This document shows positions 14,701 through 27,700 of a stretch of DNA of 64,000 nt, piece after piece. Under the pieces are notes generated by a model. The model was given only the letters and a program-made list of their open reading frames with translations. It did not search any database and was not told the DNA's origin. This stretch comes from Closterium sp. NIES-65 (Eukaryota; Streptophyta; Zygnematophyceae; Desmidiales; Closteriaceae): positions 1-64,000 of the forward strand of contig CANXME010001989.1 of assembly GCA_948144175.1 (NCBI GenBank). Reading direction: 5' to 3'. Each line of letters opens with the position of its first letter. The stretch's first letter is position 1. The translations under genes were made by a program, and so were the position numbers.

Positions 14701-16514
14701 ACAGGGGCCTAGCGTGTGCAAAATAGCAAGAACAAGGGCCTAGCGAGTGCAAAATTGCAAGAACAAGGGCCTAGCGTGTGCAAAATTGCAAGAACAAGGG
14801 CCTAGCGTGTGCAAAATTGCAATAACAAGGGCCTAGCGTGTTCAAAATTGCAAGAACAAGGGCCTAGCGTGTGCAAAATTGCAAGAACAAGGGCCTAGCG
14901 AGTGCAAAATTGCAAGAACAAGGGCCTAGCGAGTGCAAAATTGCAAGAACAAGGGCGTAGCGTGTGCAAAATCGCAAGAACAAAGGCCTAGAATGTGCAA
15001 AATTGCAAGAACAAGGGCCTAGCTTGTGCAAAATTGCAAGAACAAGGGCCTAGCGTGTGCAAAATTGCAAGGACAAGGGCCTAGCGTGTGCAAAATTGCA
15101 AGAACAAGGGCCTAGCGAGTGCAAAATTGCAAGAACAAGGGCCTAGCGTGTGCAAAATCGCAAGAACAAGGGCCTAGCGAGTGCAAAATTGCAAAAACAA
15201 GGGCCTAGCGTGTGCAAAATTGCAAGAACAAGGACCTAGCGTGTCCAAAATCGCAAGAACAAGAGCCTAGCGTGTGCAAAATTGCAAGAACAAGGGCCTA
15301 GCGTGTGCAAAATTGCAAGAACAAGGGCCTAGTGTGTGCAAAATTGCAAGAACAAGGGCCTAGCGTGTGCAAAATTGCAAGAACAAGGGCCTAGCGAGTG
15401 CAAAATTGCAACAACAAGGGCCTAGCGAGTGCAAAATTGCAAGAACAAGTGCCTAGCGTATGCTAAATCGCAAGAATAAAGGCCTAGCGTGTGCAAAATT
15501 GCAAGAACAAGAGCCTAGCGTGTGCAAAATTGCAAGAACAAGGGCCTAGCGTGTGCAAAATTGCAAGAACAAGGGCCTAGCGTGTGCGAAATTGCAAGAA
15601 CAAGGGCCTAGCGAGTGCAAAATTGCAAGAACAAGGGCCTAGCGAGTGTAAAATTGCAAGAACAAGGGCGTAGCGTGTGCAAAATCGCAAGAACAAAGGC
15701 CTAGCGTGTGCAAAATTGCAAGAACAAGGGCCTAGCGTGTGCAAAATTGCAAGAACAAGGGCCTAGTGTGTGCAAAATTGCAAGAACAAGGGCCTAGCGT
15801 GTGCAAAATTGCAAGAACAAGGGCCTAGCGTGTGCAAAATTGCAAGAACAATGGCCTAGCGAGTGCAAAATTGCAAGAACAAGGGCCTAGCGTGTGCAAA
15901 ATTGCAAGAACAAGGGCCTAGCGTGGGAAAAATTGCAAGAACAAGGGCCTAGCGAGTGCAAAAATTACAAGAACAAGGGCCTAGCGAGTGTAAAATTGCA
16001 AGAACAAGGGCCTAGCGTGTGCAAAATTGCAAGAACAAGGGCCTAGCGAGTGCAAAATTGCAAGAACAAGGGCCTAGCGTGTGCAAAATCGCAAGAGCAA
16101 GGGCCTAGCGAGTGCAAAATTGCAAGAACAACGGCCTAGCGTGTGCAAAATTGCAAGAACAAGGGCCTAGCGTGTGCAAAATAGCAAGAACAAGGGCCTA
16201 GCGTGTGCAAAATTGCAAGAACAAGGGCCTAGTGTGTGCAAAATTGCAAGAACAACGGCCTAGCGTGTGCAAAATAGCAAGAGCAAGGGCCTATCGAGTG
16301 CAAAATTGCAAGAACAAGGGCCTAGCTTGTGCAAAATTGCAAGAACAATGACCTAGCGTGTGCAAAATCGCAAGATCAAGAGCCTAGCGTGTGCAAAATT
16401 GCAAGAACAAGGGCCTAGCGTGTGCAAAATTGCAAGAACAAGGGCCTAGCGTGTGCAAAATTGCAAGAACAATGGCCTAGCGTGTGCAAAATTGCAAGAA
16501 CAAGGGCCTAGCGA

Positions 16515-19272
16515 GTGCAAAATTGCAAGAACAAGGGCCTAGCGAGTGCAAAATTGCAAGAACAAGGGCGTAGCGTGTGCAAAATCGCAAAAACAAAGGC
16601 CTGGCGTGTGCAAAATTGCAAGAACAAGGGCCTAGCGTGTGCAAAATTGCAAGATCAAGGGCCTAGCGTGTGCAAAATTGCAAGAACAAGGGCCTAGTGT
16701 GTGCAAAATTGCAAGAACAAGGGCCTAGCGTGTGCAAAATAGCAATAACAAGGGCCTAGCGAGTGCAAAATTGCAAGAACAAGGGCCTAGCGAGTGCAAA
16801 ATTGCAAGAACAAGGGCCTAGAGTATGCAAAATCGCAAGAACAAAGGGCCTAGCGAGTGCAAAATTGCAAGAACAAGTGCCTAGCGAGTGCAAAATTGCA
16901 AGAACAAGGGCCTAGCGAGTGCAAAATTGCAAGATCAAGGGCGTAGTGTGTGCAAAATAGCAAGAACAAGGGCCTAGTGTGTGTAAAATAGCAAGAACAA
17001 GGGCCTAGCGAGTGCAAAATTGCAAGAACAGGGGCCTAGCGTGTGCAAAATTGCAAGAACAAGGGCCTAGCGTGTGCAAAATTGCAAGAACAAGGGCCTA
17101 GCGTGTGCAAAATTGCAAGAATAAGGGCCTAGCGTGTGCAAAATTGCAAGAACAAGGGCCTAGCGAGTGCAAAATTGCAAGAACAATGGCCTAGCGAGTG
17201 AAAAATTGCAAGAACAAGGGCGTAGCGTGTGCAAAATCGCAAGAACAAAGGCCTAGCGTGTGCAAAATTGCAAGAACAACGGCCTAGCGTGTGCAAAATT
17301 GCAAGAACAAGGGCCTAGGGTGTGCAAAATTGCAAGAACAAAGACCTAGCGTGTGCAAAATTGCAAGAACAAGGGCCTAGCGAGTGCAAAATTGCAAGAA
17401 CAAGGGCCTAGCGTGTGCAAAATTGCAAGAACAAGGGCCTAGCGAGTGCAAAATTGCAAGAACAACGGCCTAGCGTGTGCAAAATTGCAAGAACAAGGGC
17501 CTAGCGTGTGCAAAATTGCAAGAACAAAGGCCTAGCGTGTGCAAAATTGCAAGAACAACGGCCTGGCGTGTGCAAAATTGCAAGAACAAGGGCCTAGAGT
17601 GTGCAAAATTGCAAGAACAAGGGCCTAGCGTGTGCAAAATTGCAAGAACAAGGGCCTAGCGAGTGCAAAATTGCAAGAACAAGGGCCTAGCGTGTGCAAA
17701 ATCGCAAGAGCAAGGGCCTAGCGAGTGCAAAATTGCAAGAACAACGGCCTAGCGTGTGCAAAATTGCAAGAACAAGGGCCTAGCGTGTGCAAAATAGCAA
17801 GAACAAGGGCCTAGCGTGTGCAAAATTGCAAGAACAAGGGCCTAGTGTGTGCAAAATTGCAAGAACAACGGCCTAGCGTGTGCAAAATAGCAAGAGCAAG
17901 GGCCTATCGAGTGCAAAATTGCAAGAACAAGGGCCTAGCTTGTGCAAAATTGCAAGAACAATGACCTAGCGTGTGCAAAATCGCAAGATCAAGAGCCTAG
18001 CGTGTGCAAAATTGCAAGAACAAGGGCCTAGCGTGTGCAAAATTGCAAGAACAAGGGCCTAGCGTGTGCAAAATTGCAAGAACAATGGCCTAGCGTGTGC
18101 AAAATTGCAAGAACAAGGGCCTAGCGAGTGCAAAATTGCAAGAACAAGGGCCTAGCGAGTGCAAAATTGCAAGAACAAGGGCGTAGCGTGTGCAAAATCG
18201 CAAAAACAAAGGCCTGGCCTGTGCAAAATTGCAAGAACAAGGGCCTAGCGTGTGCAAAATTGCAAGATCAAGGGCCTAGCGAGTGCAAAATTGCAAGAAC
18301 AAGGGCCTAGTGTGTGCAAAATTGCAAGAACAAGGGCCTAGCGTGTGCAAAATAGCAATAACAAGGGCCTAGCGAGTGCAAAATTGCAAGAACAAGGGCC
18401 TAGCGAGTGCAAAATTGCAAGAACAAGGGCCTAGAGTATGCAAAATCGCAAGAACAAAGGGCCTAGCGAGTGCAAAATTGCAAGAACAAGTGCCTAGCGA
18501 GTGCAAAATTGCAAGAACAAGGGCCTAGCGAGTGCAAAATTGCAAGATCAAGGGCGTAGTGTGTGCAAAATAGCAAGAACAAGGGCCTAGTGTGTGTAAA
18601 ATAGCAAGAACAAGGGCCTAGCGAGTGCAAAATTGCAAGAACAGGGGCCTAGCGTGTGCAAAATTGCAAGAACAAGGGCCTAGCGTGTGCAAAATTGCAA
18701 GAACAAGGGCCTAGCGTGTGCAAAATTGCAAGAATAAGGGCCTAGCGTGTGCAAAATTGCAAGAACAAGGGCCTAGCGAGTGCAAAATTGCAAGAACAAT
18801 GGCCTAGCGAGTGAAAAAATGCAAGAACAAGGGCGTAGCGTGTGCAAAATCGCAAGAACAAAGGCCTAGCGTGTGCAAAATTGCAAGAACAACGGCCTAG
18901 CGTGTGCAAAATTGCAAGAACAAGGGCCTAGGGTGTGCAAAATTGCAAGAACAAAGGCCTAGCGTGTGCAAAATTGCAAGAACAAGGGCCTAGCGAGTGC
19001 AAAATTGCAAGAACAAGGGCCTAGCGTGTGCAAAATTGCAAGAACAAGGGCCTAGCGAGTGCAAAATTGCAAGAACAACGGCCTAGCGTGTGCAAAATTG
19101 CAAGAACAAGGGCCTAGCGTGTGCAAAATTGCAAGAACAAAGGCCTAGCGTGTGCAAAATTGCAAGAACAACGGCCTGGCGTGTGCAAAATTGCAAGAAC
19201 AAGGGCCTAGAGTGTGCAAAATTGCAAGAACAAGGGCCTAGCGTGTGCAAAATTGCAAGAACAAGGGCCTAG
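16515..19272. repeat. 1,613-bp tandem higher-order satellite duplication
   Basis: Monomer variants at 16,515-17,659 recur in the same order at 18,128-19,272, an offset of 1,613 bp or about 52 monomers. Rare variants such as CCTAGAGTATGC (near 16,820 and 18,433) mark the two copies. The same marker also occurs near 7,387, 10,891 and 12,132, so the block has been copied several times. Confidence 0.85.
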
Positions 19273-22200
19273 CGAGTGCAAAATTGCAAGAACAAGGGCC
19301 TAGCGTGTGCAAAATCGCAAGAACAAGGGCCTAGCGAGTGCAAAATTGCAAGAACAACGGCCTAGCGTGTGCAAAATTGCAAAAACAAGGGCCTAGCGTG
19401 TGCAAAATTGCAAGAACAAGGGCCTAGCGTGTGCAAAATTGCAAGAACAAGGGTCTAGCGTGTGCAAAATAGCAAGAACAAGGGCCTAGCGACTGCAAAA
19501 TTGCAAGAACAAGGGCCTAGCGAGTGCAAAATTGCAAGAACAAGGGCCTAGCGTATGCAAAATTGCAAGAACAAAGGGCCTAGCGAGTGCAAAATTGCAA
19601 GAACAAGGGCCTAGCGTGTGCAAAATTGCAAGAACAAGGGCCTAGCGAGTGCAAAATTGCAAGAACAAGGGCGTAGTGTGTGCAAAATTGCAAGATCAAA
19701 GGCCTAGCGTGTGCAAAATTGCAAGAACAAGGGCCTAGCGTGTGCAAAATTGCAAGAACAAGGGCCTAGCGTGTGCAAAATTGCAAGAACAAGGGCCTAG
19801 CGTGTGCAAAATTGCAAGAACAAGGGCCTAGCGAGTGCAAAATTGCAAGAACAAGGGCCTAGCGTGTGCAAAATTGCAAGAACAAGGGCCTAGCGTATGC
19901 AAAATTGCAAGAACAAGGGCCTAGCGAGTGCAAAATTGCAAGAACAAGGGCCTAGCGTGTGCAAAATCGCAAGAACAAGGGCCTAGCGAGTGCAAAATTG
20001 CAAGAACAACGGCCTAGCGTGTGCAAAATTGCAAGAACAAGGGCCTAGCGTGTGCAAAATCGCAAGAACAAGGGCCTAGCGTGTGCAAAATTGCAAGAAC
20101 AAGGGCCTAGCGTGTGCAAAATAGCAAGAACAACGGCCTAGCGTGTGCAAAATTGCAAGAACAAGAGCCTAGCATGTGCAAAATTGCAAGAACAAGGGCC
20201 TAGCGAATGCAAAATTGCAAGAACAAGGGCCTAGGGAGTGCAAAATTGCAAGAACAAGGGCGTAGCGAGTGTAAAATCGCAAGAACAAAGGCCTAGCGTG
20301 TGCAAAATCGCAAGAACAAGAGCCTAGCGTGTGCAAAATTGCAAGAACAAGGGCCTAGCGAGTGCAAAATTGCAAGAACAAGGGCCTAGCGTGTGCAAAA
20401 TCGCAAGAGCAAGGGCCTAGCGAGTGCAAAATTGCAAGAACAACGGCCTAGCGTGTGCAAAATAGCAAGAACAAGGGCCTAGCATGTGGAAAATTGCAAG
20501 AACAAGGGCCTAGCGTGTGCAAAATTGCAAGAACAAGGGCCTTGCGTGTGCAAAATTGCAAGAACAAGGGCCTAGCGCGTGCGAAATTGCAAGAACAAGG
20601 GCCTAGCGAGTGCAAAATTGCAAGAATAAGGGCCTAGCGAGTGCAAAATTGCAAGAACAAGGGCGTAGCGTGTGCAAAATCGCAAGAACAAAGGCCTAGC
20701 GTGTGCAAAATTGCAAGAACAAGGGCCTAGCGTGTGCAAAATTGCAAGAACAAGGGCCTAGTGTGTGCAAAATTGCAAGAACAAGGGCCTAGCGTGTGCA
20801 AAATTGCAAGAACAAGGGCCTAGCGAGTGCAAAATTGCAAGAACAAGGGCCTAGCGTGTGCAAAATTGCAAGAACAAAGGCCTAGCGTGTGCAAAATTGC
20901 AAGAACAAGGGCCTAGCGTGTGCAAAATTGCAAGAACAAGGGCCTAGTGTTTGCAAAATTGCAAGAACAAGGGCCTAGCGTGTGCAAAATTGCAAGAACA
21001 AGGGCCTAGCGAGTGCAAAATTGCAAGAACAAGGGCCTAGCGTGTGCAAAATCGCAAGAGCAAGGGCCTAGCGAGTGCAAAATTGCAAGAACAACGGCCT
21101 AGCGTGTGCAAAATAGCAAGAACAAGGGCCTAGCATGTGGAAAATTGCAAGAACAAGGGCCTAGCGAATGCAAAATTGCAAGAACAAGGGCCTTGTGAGT
21201 GCAAAATTGCAAGAACAAGGGCGTAGCGAGTGCAAAATCGCAAGAACAAAGGCCTAGCGTGTGCAAAATCGCAAGAACAAGAGCCTAGCGTGTGCAAAAT
21301 TGCAAGAACAAGGGCCTAGCGTGTGCAAAATTGCAAGAACAAGGGCCTAGCGTGTGCAAAATTGCAAGACCAAGGGCCTAGCGTGTGCAAAATTGCAAGA
21401 ACAAGGGCCTAGCGAGTGCAAAATTGCAAGAACAAAGGCCTAGCGAGTGCAAAATTGCAAGAACAAGGGCAGCGTGTGCAAAATCGCAAGAACAAGGGCC
21501 TAGCGTGTGCAAAATTGCAAGAACAAGGGCCTAGCGTGTGCAAAATAGCAAGAACAACGGCCTAGCGTGTGCAAAATTGCAAGAACAAGGGCCTAGCATG
21601 TGCAAAATTGCAAGAACAAGGGCCTAGCGAATGCAAAATTGCAAGAACAAGGGCCTAGGGAGTGCAAAATTGCAAGAACAAGGGCGTAGCGAGTGTAAAA
21701 TCGCAAGAACAAAGGCCTAGCGTGTGCAAAATTGCAAGAACAAGGGCCTAGCGAGTGCAAAATTGCAAGAACAAGGGCCTAGCGAGTGCAAAATTGCAAG
21801 AACAAGGGCGAAGCGTGTGCAAAATCGCAAAAACAAAGGCCTAGCGTGTGCAAAATTGCAAGAACAAGGGCCTAGCGTGTGCAAAATTGCAAGATCAAGG
21901 GCCTAGCGTGTGCAAAATTGCAAGAACAACGACCTAGCGTGTGCAAAATCGCAAGAACAAGGGCCTAGCGAGTGCAAAATTGCAAGAACAAAGGCCTAGC
22001 GTGTGCAAAATTGCAAGAACAACGGCCTAACGTGTGCAAAATTGCAAGAACAAGGGCCTAGCGTGTGCAAAATTGCAAGAACAAGGGCCTAGCGTGTGTA
22101 AAATTGCAAGAACAAGGGCCTAGCGAGTGCAAAATTGCAAGAACAAGGGCCTAGCGTGTGCAAAATCGCAAGAACAAGGGCCTAGCGAGTGCAAAATTGC

Positions 22201-23856
22201 AAGAACAACGGCCTAGCGTGTGCAAAATTGCAAGAACAAGGGCCTAGCGTGTGCAAAATTGCAAGAACAAGGGCCTAGCGAGTGCAAAATTGCAAGAACA
22301 AGGGCCTAGCGTGTGCAAAATCGCAAGAACAAGGGCCTAGCGAGTGCAAAATTGCAAGAACAACGGCCTAGCGTGTGCAAAATTGCAAGAACAAGGGCCT
22401 AGCGTGTGCAAAATTGCAAGAACAAGGGCCTAGCGTGTGCAAAATTGCAAGAACAAGGGCCTAGCGTGTGCAAAATCGCAAGAACAAGGGCCTAGCGTGT
22501 GCAAAATTGCAAGAACAAGGGCCTAGCGTGTGCAAAATAGCAAGAACAAGGGCCTAGCATGTGCAAAATTGCAAGAACAAGGGCCTAGCGAATGCAAAAT
22601 TGCAAGAACAAGGGCCTAGGGAGTGCAAAATTGCAAGAACAAGGGCGTAGCGAGTGTAAAATCGCAAGAACAAAGGCCTAGCGTGTGCAAAATCGCAAGA
22701 ACAAGAGCCTAGCGTGTGCAAAACTGCAAGAACAAGGGCCTAGCGAGTGCAAAATTGCAAGAACAAGGGCCTAGCGTGTGCAAAATCGCAAGAGCAAGGG
22801 CCTAGCGAGTGCAAAATTGCAAGAACAACGGCCTAGCGTGTGCAAAATAGCAAGAACAAGGGCCTAGCATGTGGAAAATTGCAAGAACAAGGGCCTAGCG
22901 TGTGCAAAATTGCAAGAACAAGGGCCTTGCGTGTGCAAAATTGCAAGAACAAGGGCCTAGCGCGTGCGAAATTGCAAGAACAAGGGCCTAGCGAGTGCAA
23001 AATTGCAAGAACAAGGGCCTAGCATGTGCAAAATTGCAAGAACAAAGGCCTAGCGTGTGCAAAATTGCAAGAACAAGGGCCTAGCGTGTGCAAAATTGCA
23101 AGAACAAGGGCCTAGTGTTTGCAAAATTGCAAGAACAAGGGCCTAGCGTGTGCAAAATTGCAAGAACAAGGGCCTAGTGTGTGCAAAATTGCAAGAACAA
23201 AGGCCTAGCGTGTGCAAAATTGCAAGAACAAGGGCCTAGCGAGTGCAAAATTGCAAGAACAAGGGCCTAGCATGTGCAAAATTGCAAGAACAAAGGCCTA
23301 GCGTGTGCAAAATTGCAAGAACAAGGGCCTAGCGTGTGCAAAATTGCAAGAACAAGGGCCTAGTGTTTGCAAAATTGCAAGAACAAGGGCCTAGCGTGTG
23401 CAAAATTGCAAGAACAAGGGCCTAGCGAGTGCAAAATTGCAAGAACAAGGGCCTAGCATGTGCAAAATTGCAAGAACAAAGGCCTAGCGTGTGCAAAATT
23501 GCAAGAACAAGGGCCTAGCGTGTGCAAAATTGCAAGAACAAAGGCCTAGCGTGTGCAAAATTGCAAGAACAAAGGCCTAGTGTGTGCAAAATTGCAAGAA
23601 CAAAGGCCTAGCGTGTGCAAAATTGCAAGAACAAGGGCCTAGCGAGTGCAAAATTGCAAGAACAAGGGCCTAGCATGTGCAAAATTGCAAGAACAAAGGC
23701 CTAGCGTGTGCAAAATTGCAAGAACAAGGGCCTAGCGTGTGCAAAATTGCAAGAACAAGGGCCTAGTGTTTGCAAAATTGCAAGAACAAGGGCCTAGCGT
23801 GTGCAAAATTGCAAGAACAAGGGCCTAGCGAGTGCAAAATTGCAAGAACAAGGGCC

Positions 23857-23977
23857 TATAGCTTATGCTATTGTGTAGGCTATAGTGGGGTATCCCATAG
23901 GGGGTACAACCCAATTAGGGTTTCCTATTTGTGCTCACTTCATTCATAGTTCATTCATTCTCGTTCTAACTTTCTCA
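23857..23977 (+). repeat. 5' LTR of E1
   Basis: It matches 30,323-30,436 almost base for base and ends in CTCA immediately before the primer site. Its core (GGCTATAGTGGGGTATCCCA) is shared with the other copia LTRs in the window. Its outer edge runs straight into the satellite array. Confidence 0.9.
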
Positions 23978-23991
23978 TGGTATCGAGCAGG
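23978..23991 (+). promoter_or_regulatory. E1 primer-binding site (initiator tRNA-Met type)
   Basis: TGGTATCGAGCAGG follows the LTR directly. It closely resembles the TGGTATCAGAGC site used by plant copia elements that prime from initiator tRNA-Met. Confidence 0.8.
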
Positions 23992-24109
23992 TTCCCTCGT
24001 GGGAACTGTTCCTAGGGCCCACCGTCCTTTTCTTTCCTGCCCGGAGCGCATTCTGCCCCTGCCTGAGTTGTGCTCCCCTCGTTCCTTTTTTTTTTTTTCG
24101 GCCCCTAGT

Positions 24110-24745
24110 GGCCCCCCCTTTAGCTGCCCGTCCCGGCCCTTAGACGCCCGCACGCCGCCAGTCCCAGCCCCTAGACGCCCGCGCGCCGCCCGTCCCGGCA
24201 TCTAGACGCCCGCGCGCCACCCGTCCCGGCCCCTAGACGCCCGCGCGCCACCGTCTTGGCCCCTAGACGCCCGCGCGCCCGCCCGTCCCGGCCCCTAGAC
24301 GCCCGCGCGCCGCGGTCTCGGCCCCTAGACGCCCGCGCGCCCGCCCGTCCCAGCCCTTATCCGCCCGCGCGCCCGCCGTCCCGGCCCCTCGACGCCCGCG
24401 CGCCCGCCTGTCCCGGCCCCTAGACGCCCGCGCGCCTGCCCGTCCCGGCCCTTAGACGCCCGCGCGCCCGCCGTCTTGACCCCTAGACGCCCGCGCGCCC
24501 GCCCGTCCCGGCCCCTAGACGCCCGCGCGCCCGCCGTTTCGGCCCCTAGACGCCCGCGCGCCTGCCTGTCCCGGCCCTTAGACGCCCGCGCGCCCGCCGT
24601 CTCGGCCCCTAGACGCCCACGCGCCACCCGTCCCGGCCCTTAGACGCCCGTGCGCCACCTCGTCCCAGCCCTTCGACGCCCGTGCACCACCCGTCCCGGC
24701 CCCTAGACGTCTGCGCGCCGCCCGTCCCGGCTCCTCGACGCCCGT
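24110..24745 (+). repeat. C-rich leader minisatellite of E1
   Basis: About 20 imperfect units of roughly 30-32 bp, built on CCCCTAGACGCCCGCGCGCC plus a CCCGTCCCGG-like tail. They lie between primer site and gag and are not coding. Similar leader arrays occur in E3 and E4. Confidence 0.85.
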
Positions 24746-27700
24746 GCGCCGCCTGTCCAGGCCGCGCACCGCCGTCCTGGTCCCACGCCGCCCATACGCC
24801 GACCGTCCCGGCCCCTTGCCGCCGTCCCGGCCTCACGCCGCCCGTGCGCCGCCCGTGCCCCGGCCCGTCGCCGCCCGTGTCCCGGCTCTTCGCCGCTCGT
24901 ACGCCGCCTGTCCCTGCTCGTCGCCTGCTGCATCGCCGAGCCGCCTCCCCACTGAGCAGCCGAGCCGCAGCCGAGCCACTGAGCAGCCCAGCAGCCGAGC
25001 CGCCGAGCAGCCCAGCAGCCGAGTCGCCGAGTGTTCGAGCCGCCCCTTCTTCCGAGCCGCCCGGCCTACACAGTCCGGTGAGCACAGCTACTTCTGTCAC
25101 TGCACTGCCCCCCACCCTACTGCTTGCACCACTGGTCGTCTAGGGTCATGGCTACTCCTAGTGTCCTCGCCTTTGAAGCTGAGGGTGGGGCCATTGACTT
25201 TGAGGTCTGGCTAGATGACCTGCAGCTATTCTTACAGTGCGATAGGGCAGACAGTCTCTCTCTCTTTGACCTCACCTCTGGCACTGCCCCTGCCCCTGCT
25301 GCTGATGCTGACGCCACTGTTCGCTCCTAGTGGGCCACGCGCGACGCTGCTGCACGTCTTGCTGTGCGTCGCCACCTCCCTACCTCTGAGCGTGCGCACT
25401 TTAGTCAGTACAAGAGTGCTCAGACCTTGTACGACGCTGTAGTTGCGCGCTACTCCTCCCCTGCCACTGCTGCACTGAGCCGTCTCATGCTACCATCCCT
25501 CTTCCCTGACCTTGCTGCTTTTCCCACTGTCGCTGACCTCATTACGCACCTCCGCACTAGTGACACTCGCTACCGCGCTGCACTCCCTGCTGACTTCTGC
25601 GCCAAGACCCCCCCCCCCCATGTACATCACCCTCTACTACATAGTCACTCGTCTCCCTGACTCCCTTCGCGTAGTCAGGGACCACTTCCTCTCAGTCTTT
25701 CCCACCACTCTCACTGTCGACCTCCTCGAGAAGTCCCTACTAGCGGCCGAGAAGGGCATTGTCGCTGTAAGGGCCTCTCGTGGTGACCCGCGCACCCCCA
25801 TCTTTGAGGGGTGTTCCCCTTCCCCCCTTCTGCCCTCTGTTGCCTCTGCTGCTACGGCCGACCTCCTTGGTCTTGAGTCGGTCGGTGCGGCGTCTGCCCC
25901 TAGCGGGAGACGCCGCCCTGGCAAGGGCAAGGGGGGCAAGGGCACTGGAAGAGCGAGCGGGGGCGGTGGAGGTGGAGGTGGCGGCAGTGGGGGGAGTGGG
26001 GGTGGCGGTGGGGGTGGAGGTGGGGGAGGAGGGGTCAGTGGCGGCAGTGGCGGCGGAGGTGGCGGCGGTGGCGGCGGTGGAGGCGGCGGTGGAGGCGGTG
26101 GCGGCGGTGGAGGTGGTGGCGGAGGCGGCAGCGGTAGCGGAGGCGGCGGAGGCGGCGGAGGCGGCGGAGGCGGCGGTGGAGCTGGTCGCGGGTCTTCGCA
26201 GAGGAGTGGCTCCGGTGGTGCCACTCGCCAGCAGCAGCAGCGCGGTCGTGCGGGCCTGTCCCCTCAGCAGCTCCGTGAGTGGTACACGCAGCGTCAGCGT
26301 GGTGGGAGCTTTGGTCCCTGCACCTACGTCCTTCGCACCGGCGACCGCGCGGGTGAGCAGTGCGGGGGTGCCCACACCGCCCAGCGCTGCTTTGGCCGCC
26401 TGACGGACGCTTGGCGTCAGCAGTTCCCGGAGGCCAGTGAGATCCCCCGTTGGGGAGAGCTGTCTAGGGCAGGAGTAGCTATCCTTGATCTTGACTTTGA
26501 TGCTATCCTTGCTGCAATGTATGCTGTGACTATTAGTGATGAGGGTGACTGTTACCGGTGTTTCCCGCCCGACCCAGGCATTAGTACTGCTACTCCAGGT
26601 AGACGCAGTCGAGCCTGTCGAGGTTACTGGTAACTCTGGTACTGCTGGGGGTAGCGCTTCAGGTGTGTCCCAGGTAGACGCAGTCGAGCCTGTCGAGGTT
26701 ACTGGTAACTCTGGTACTGCTGAGGGTGCTGAGCCTGGGGGTGCTGCGACTGGGGGTGCTGAGACTGGGGGTGCTGAGCCTGGGGGTGCTGCGACTGGGG
26801 GTGCTGAGCCTGGGGGTAATGCGACTGGGGGTGCTGAGCCTGGTGGTGCTGAGCCTGGTGGTGCTGAGCCTAGGGGTGCTACGACTGGGGGTGCTGAGCC
26901 TGAGGGTGCTGAGCCTGGGGGTGCTGCGACTACGGGTGCTGAGCCTGGAGGTGCTACGCCTGGAGGTCCTCCGGGGGCTTCGTCTCGCCGGGAGCCACTC
27001 TCTTCCCCGGAGCTGCGCGAGTGGTTTGCACGGCGCTGGAGGCGTGCTGCTGGAGCAGGAGTTTCTTCGACTGCTGTGGGTGCTGGTGCCGCGGGTCCCG
27101 GAGGTGCTTGTGCTGGGAGTACTGGAGCTGCTGGGCCTGCGGGTTCGACTGGAGCTGGTGCTGCTGCGGGCGTTGGTGCTGAGCCTCCTGCCCGCGGTCC
27201 TGCTGGGGGTACTACTAGTGCTGCTGGAGGTTCTGGAGCTGCTGGAGGTGCTGCTGGAGCGGGTGCTCCTTCTAGGGTACTGGTGCTGTCCCTACTGTGT
27301 CTGGCGTCGCCGCGCGGCCTCGACCGTACTTTGTTCCACTCCTGCAGCAGGTTCTTGGTCTTCCACCTTCTACGGGTCCTCCTCCTTCTTTAGAGTGTCC
27401 ACAGCCTGTCCAGTCACAGCTACAGTTACAGCCTGCCTCCCCTCTACCTGCTCCCTCTCCCTACACTGGTCCTACTGGAGGTCTTGCTGAGCGTCGTGAG
27501 CCCGCGTCTCGTCCTGCGTCGCCTGTTCGTGCTGCTCGCCCTAGTGGTCGCGGCTTGCGTCAGCGTCCTCCTCCTGTCCCTGGCACGCACCAGATGTCTC
27601 TGCGTCCGTCCACTGCTCCTCTGCGTGCCCCTTTACCTTCTCCTCCTGCGTCCTCTCTTCCTTCTCTTGCCGACCCGGAGTCGGACTCTCTTCGTGCTGT

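Larger units (their letters stand above)
1..23856. repeat. 31-bp satellite DNA array (about 770 monomers)
   Basis: The stretch is a head-to-tail array whose monomer reads GGGCCTAGCGTGTGCAAAAT followed by TGCAAGAACAA (31 bp). Spacing between equivalent monomers is 31 bp, with rare 30- or 32-bp units. Recurrent variants are GTGTGC/GAGTGC, AATTGC/AATCGC/AATAGC, GGCCTAG/GGCGTAG and ACAAGGG/ACAACGG/ACAAAGG. Each monomer has a small dyad, GCAA-NN-TTGC. Blocks of variants recur: a block near 5,214 reappears near 8,720 and 14,212; 16,515-17,659 reappears 1,613 bp later; an 18-monomer (558 bp) unit is tandem near 7,751/8,309 and again near 12,498/13,056. No gene, spacer or other insertion is visible. 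The array probably continues to the left of the window. A heterochromatic, subtelomeric or pericentromeric location is possible but not shown by the sequence. Confidence 0.97.

Noticed and set aside
724-23022. Many 60-91-codon ORFs on both strands of the satellite (MQNCKNKGLA..., MHTLGPCSC...)
   Set aside because: They follow from a 31-bp period read in three frames (93 bp = 31 codons) and recur with the monomer variants; no gene evidence.
1-23856. CRISPR-like appearance of regular 31-bp repeats
   Set aside because: There are no unique spacers between repeats; monomers abut head to tail.
24578-25214. Arg/Gly-rich ORFs in the E1 leader
   Set aside because: Non-coding GC-rich tandem repeats with few stops; they lie before the gag start.
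25637-26375. Polyproline/Ala-Thr ORFs opposite the gag Gly tract
   Set aside because: Antisense of GGN codon repeats; the same shadow appears opposite the E3 and E4 Gly tracts.
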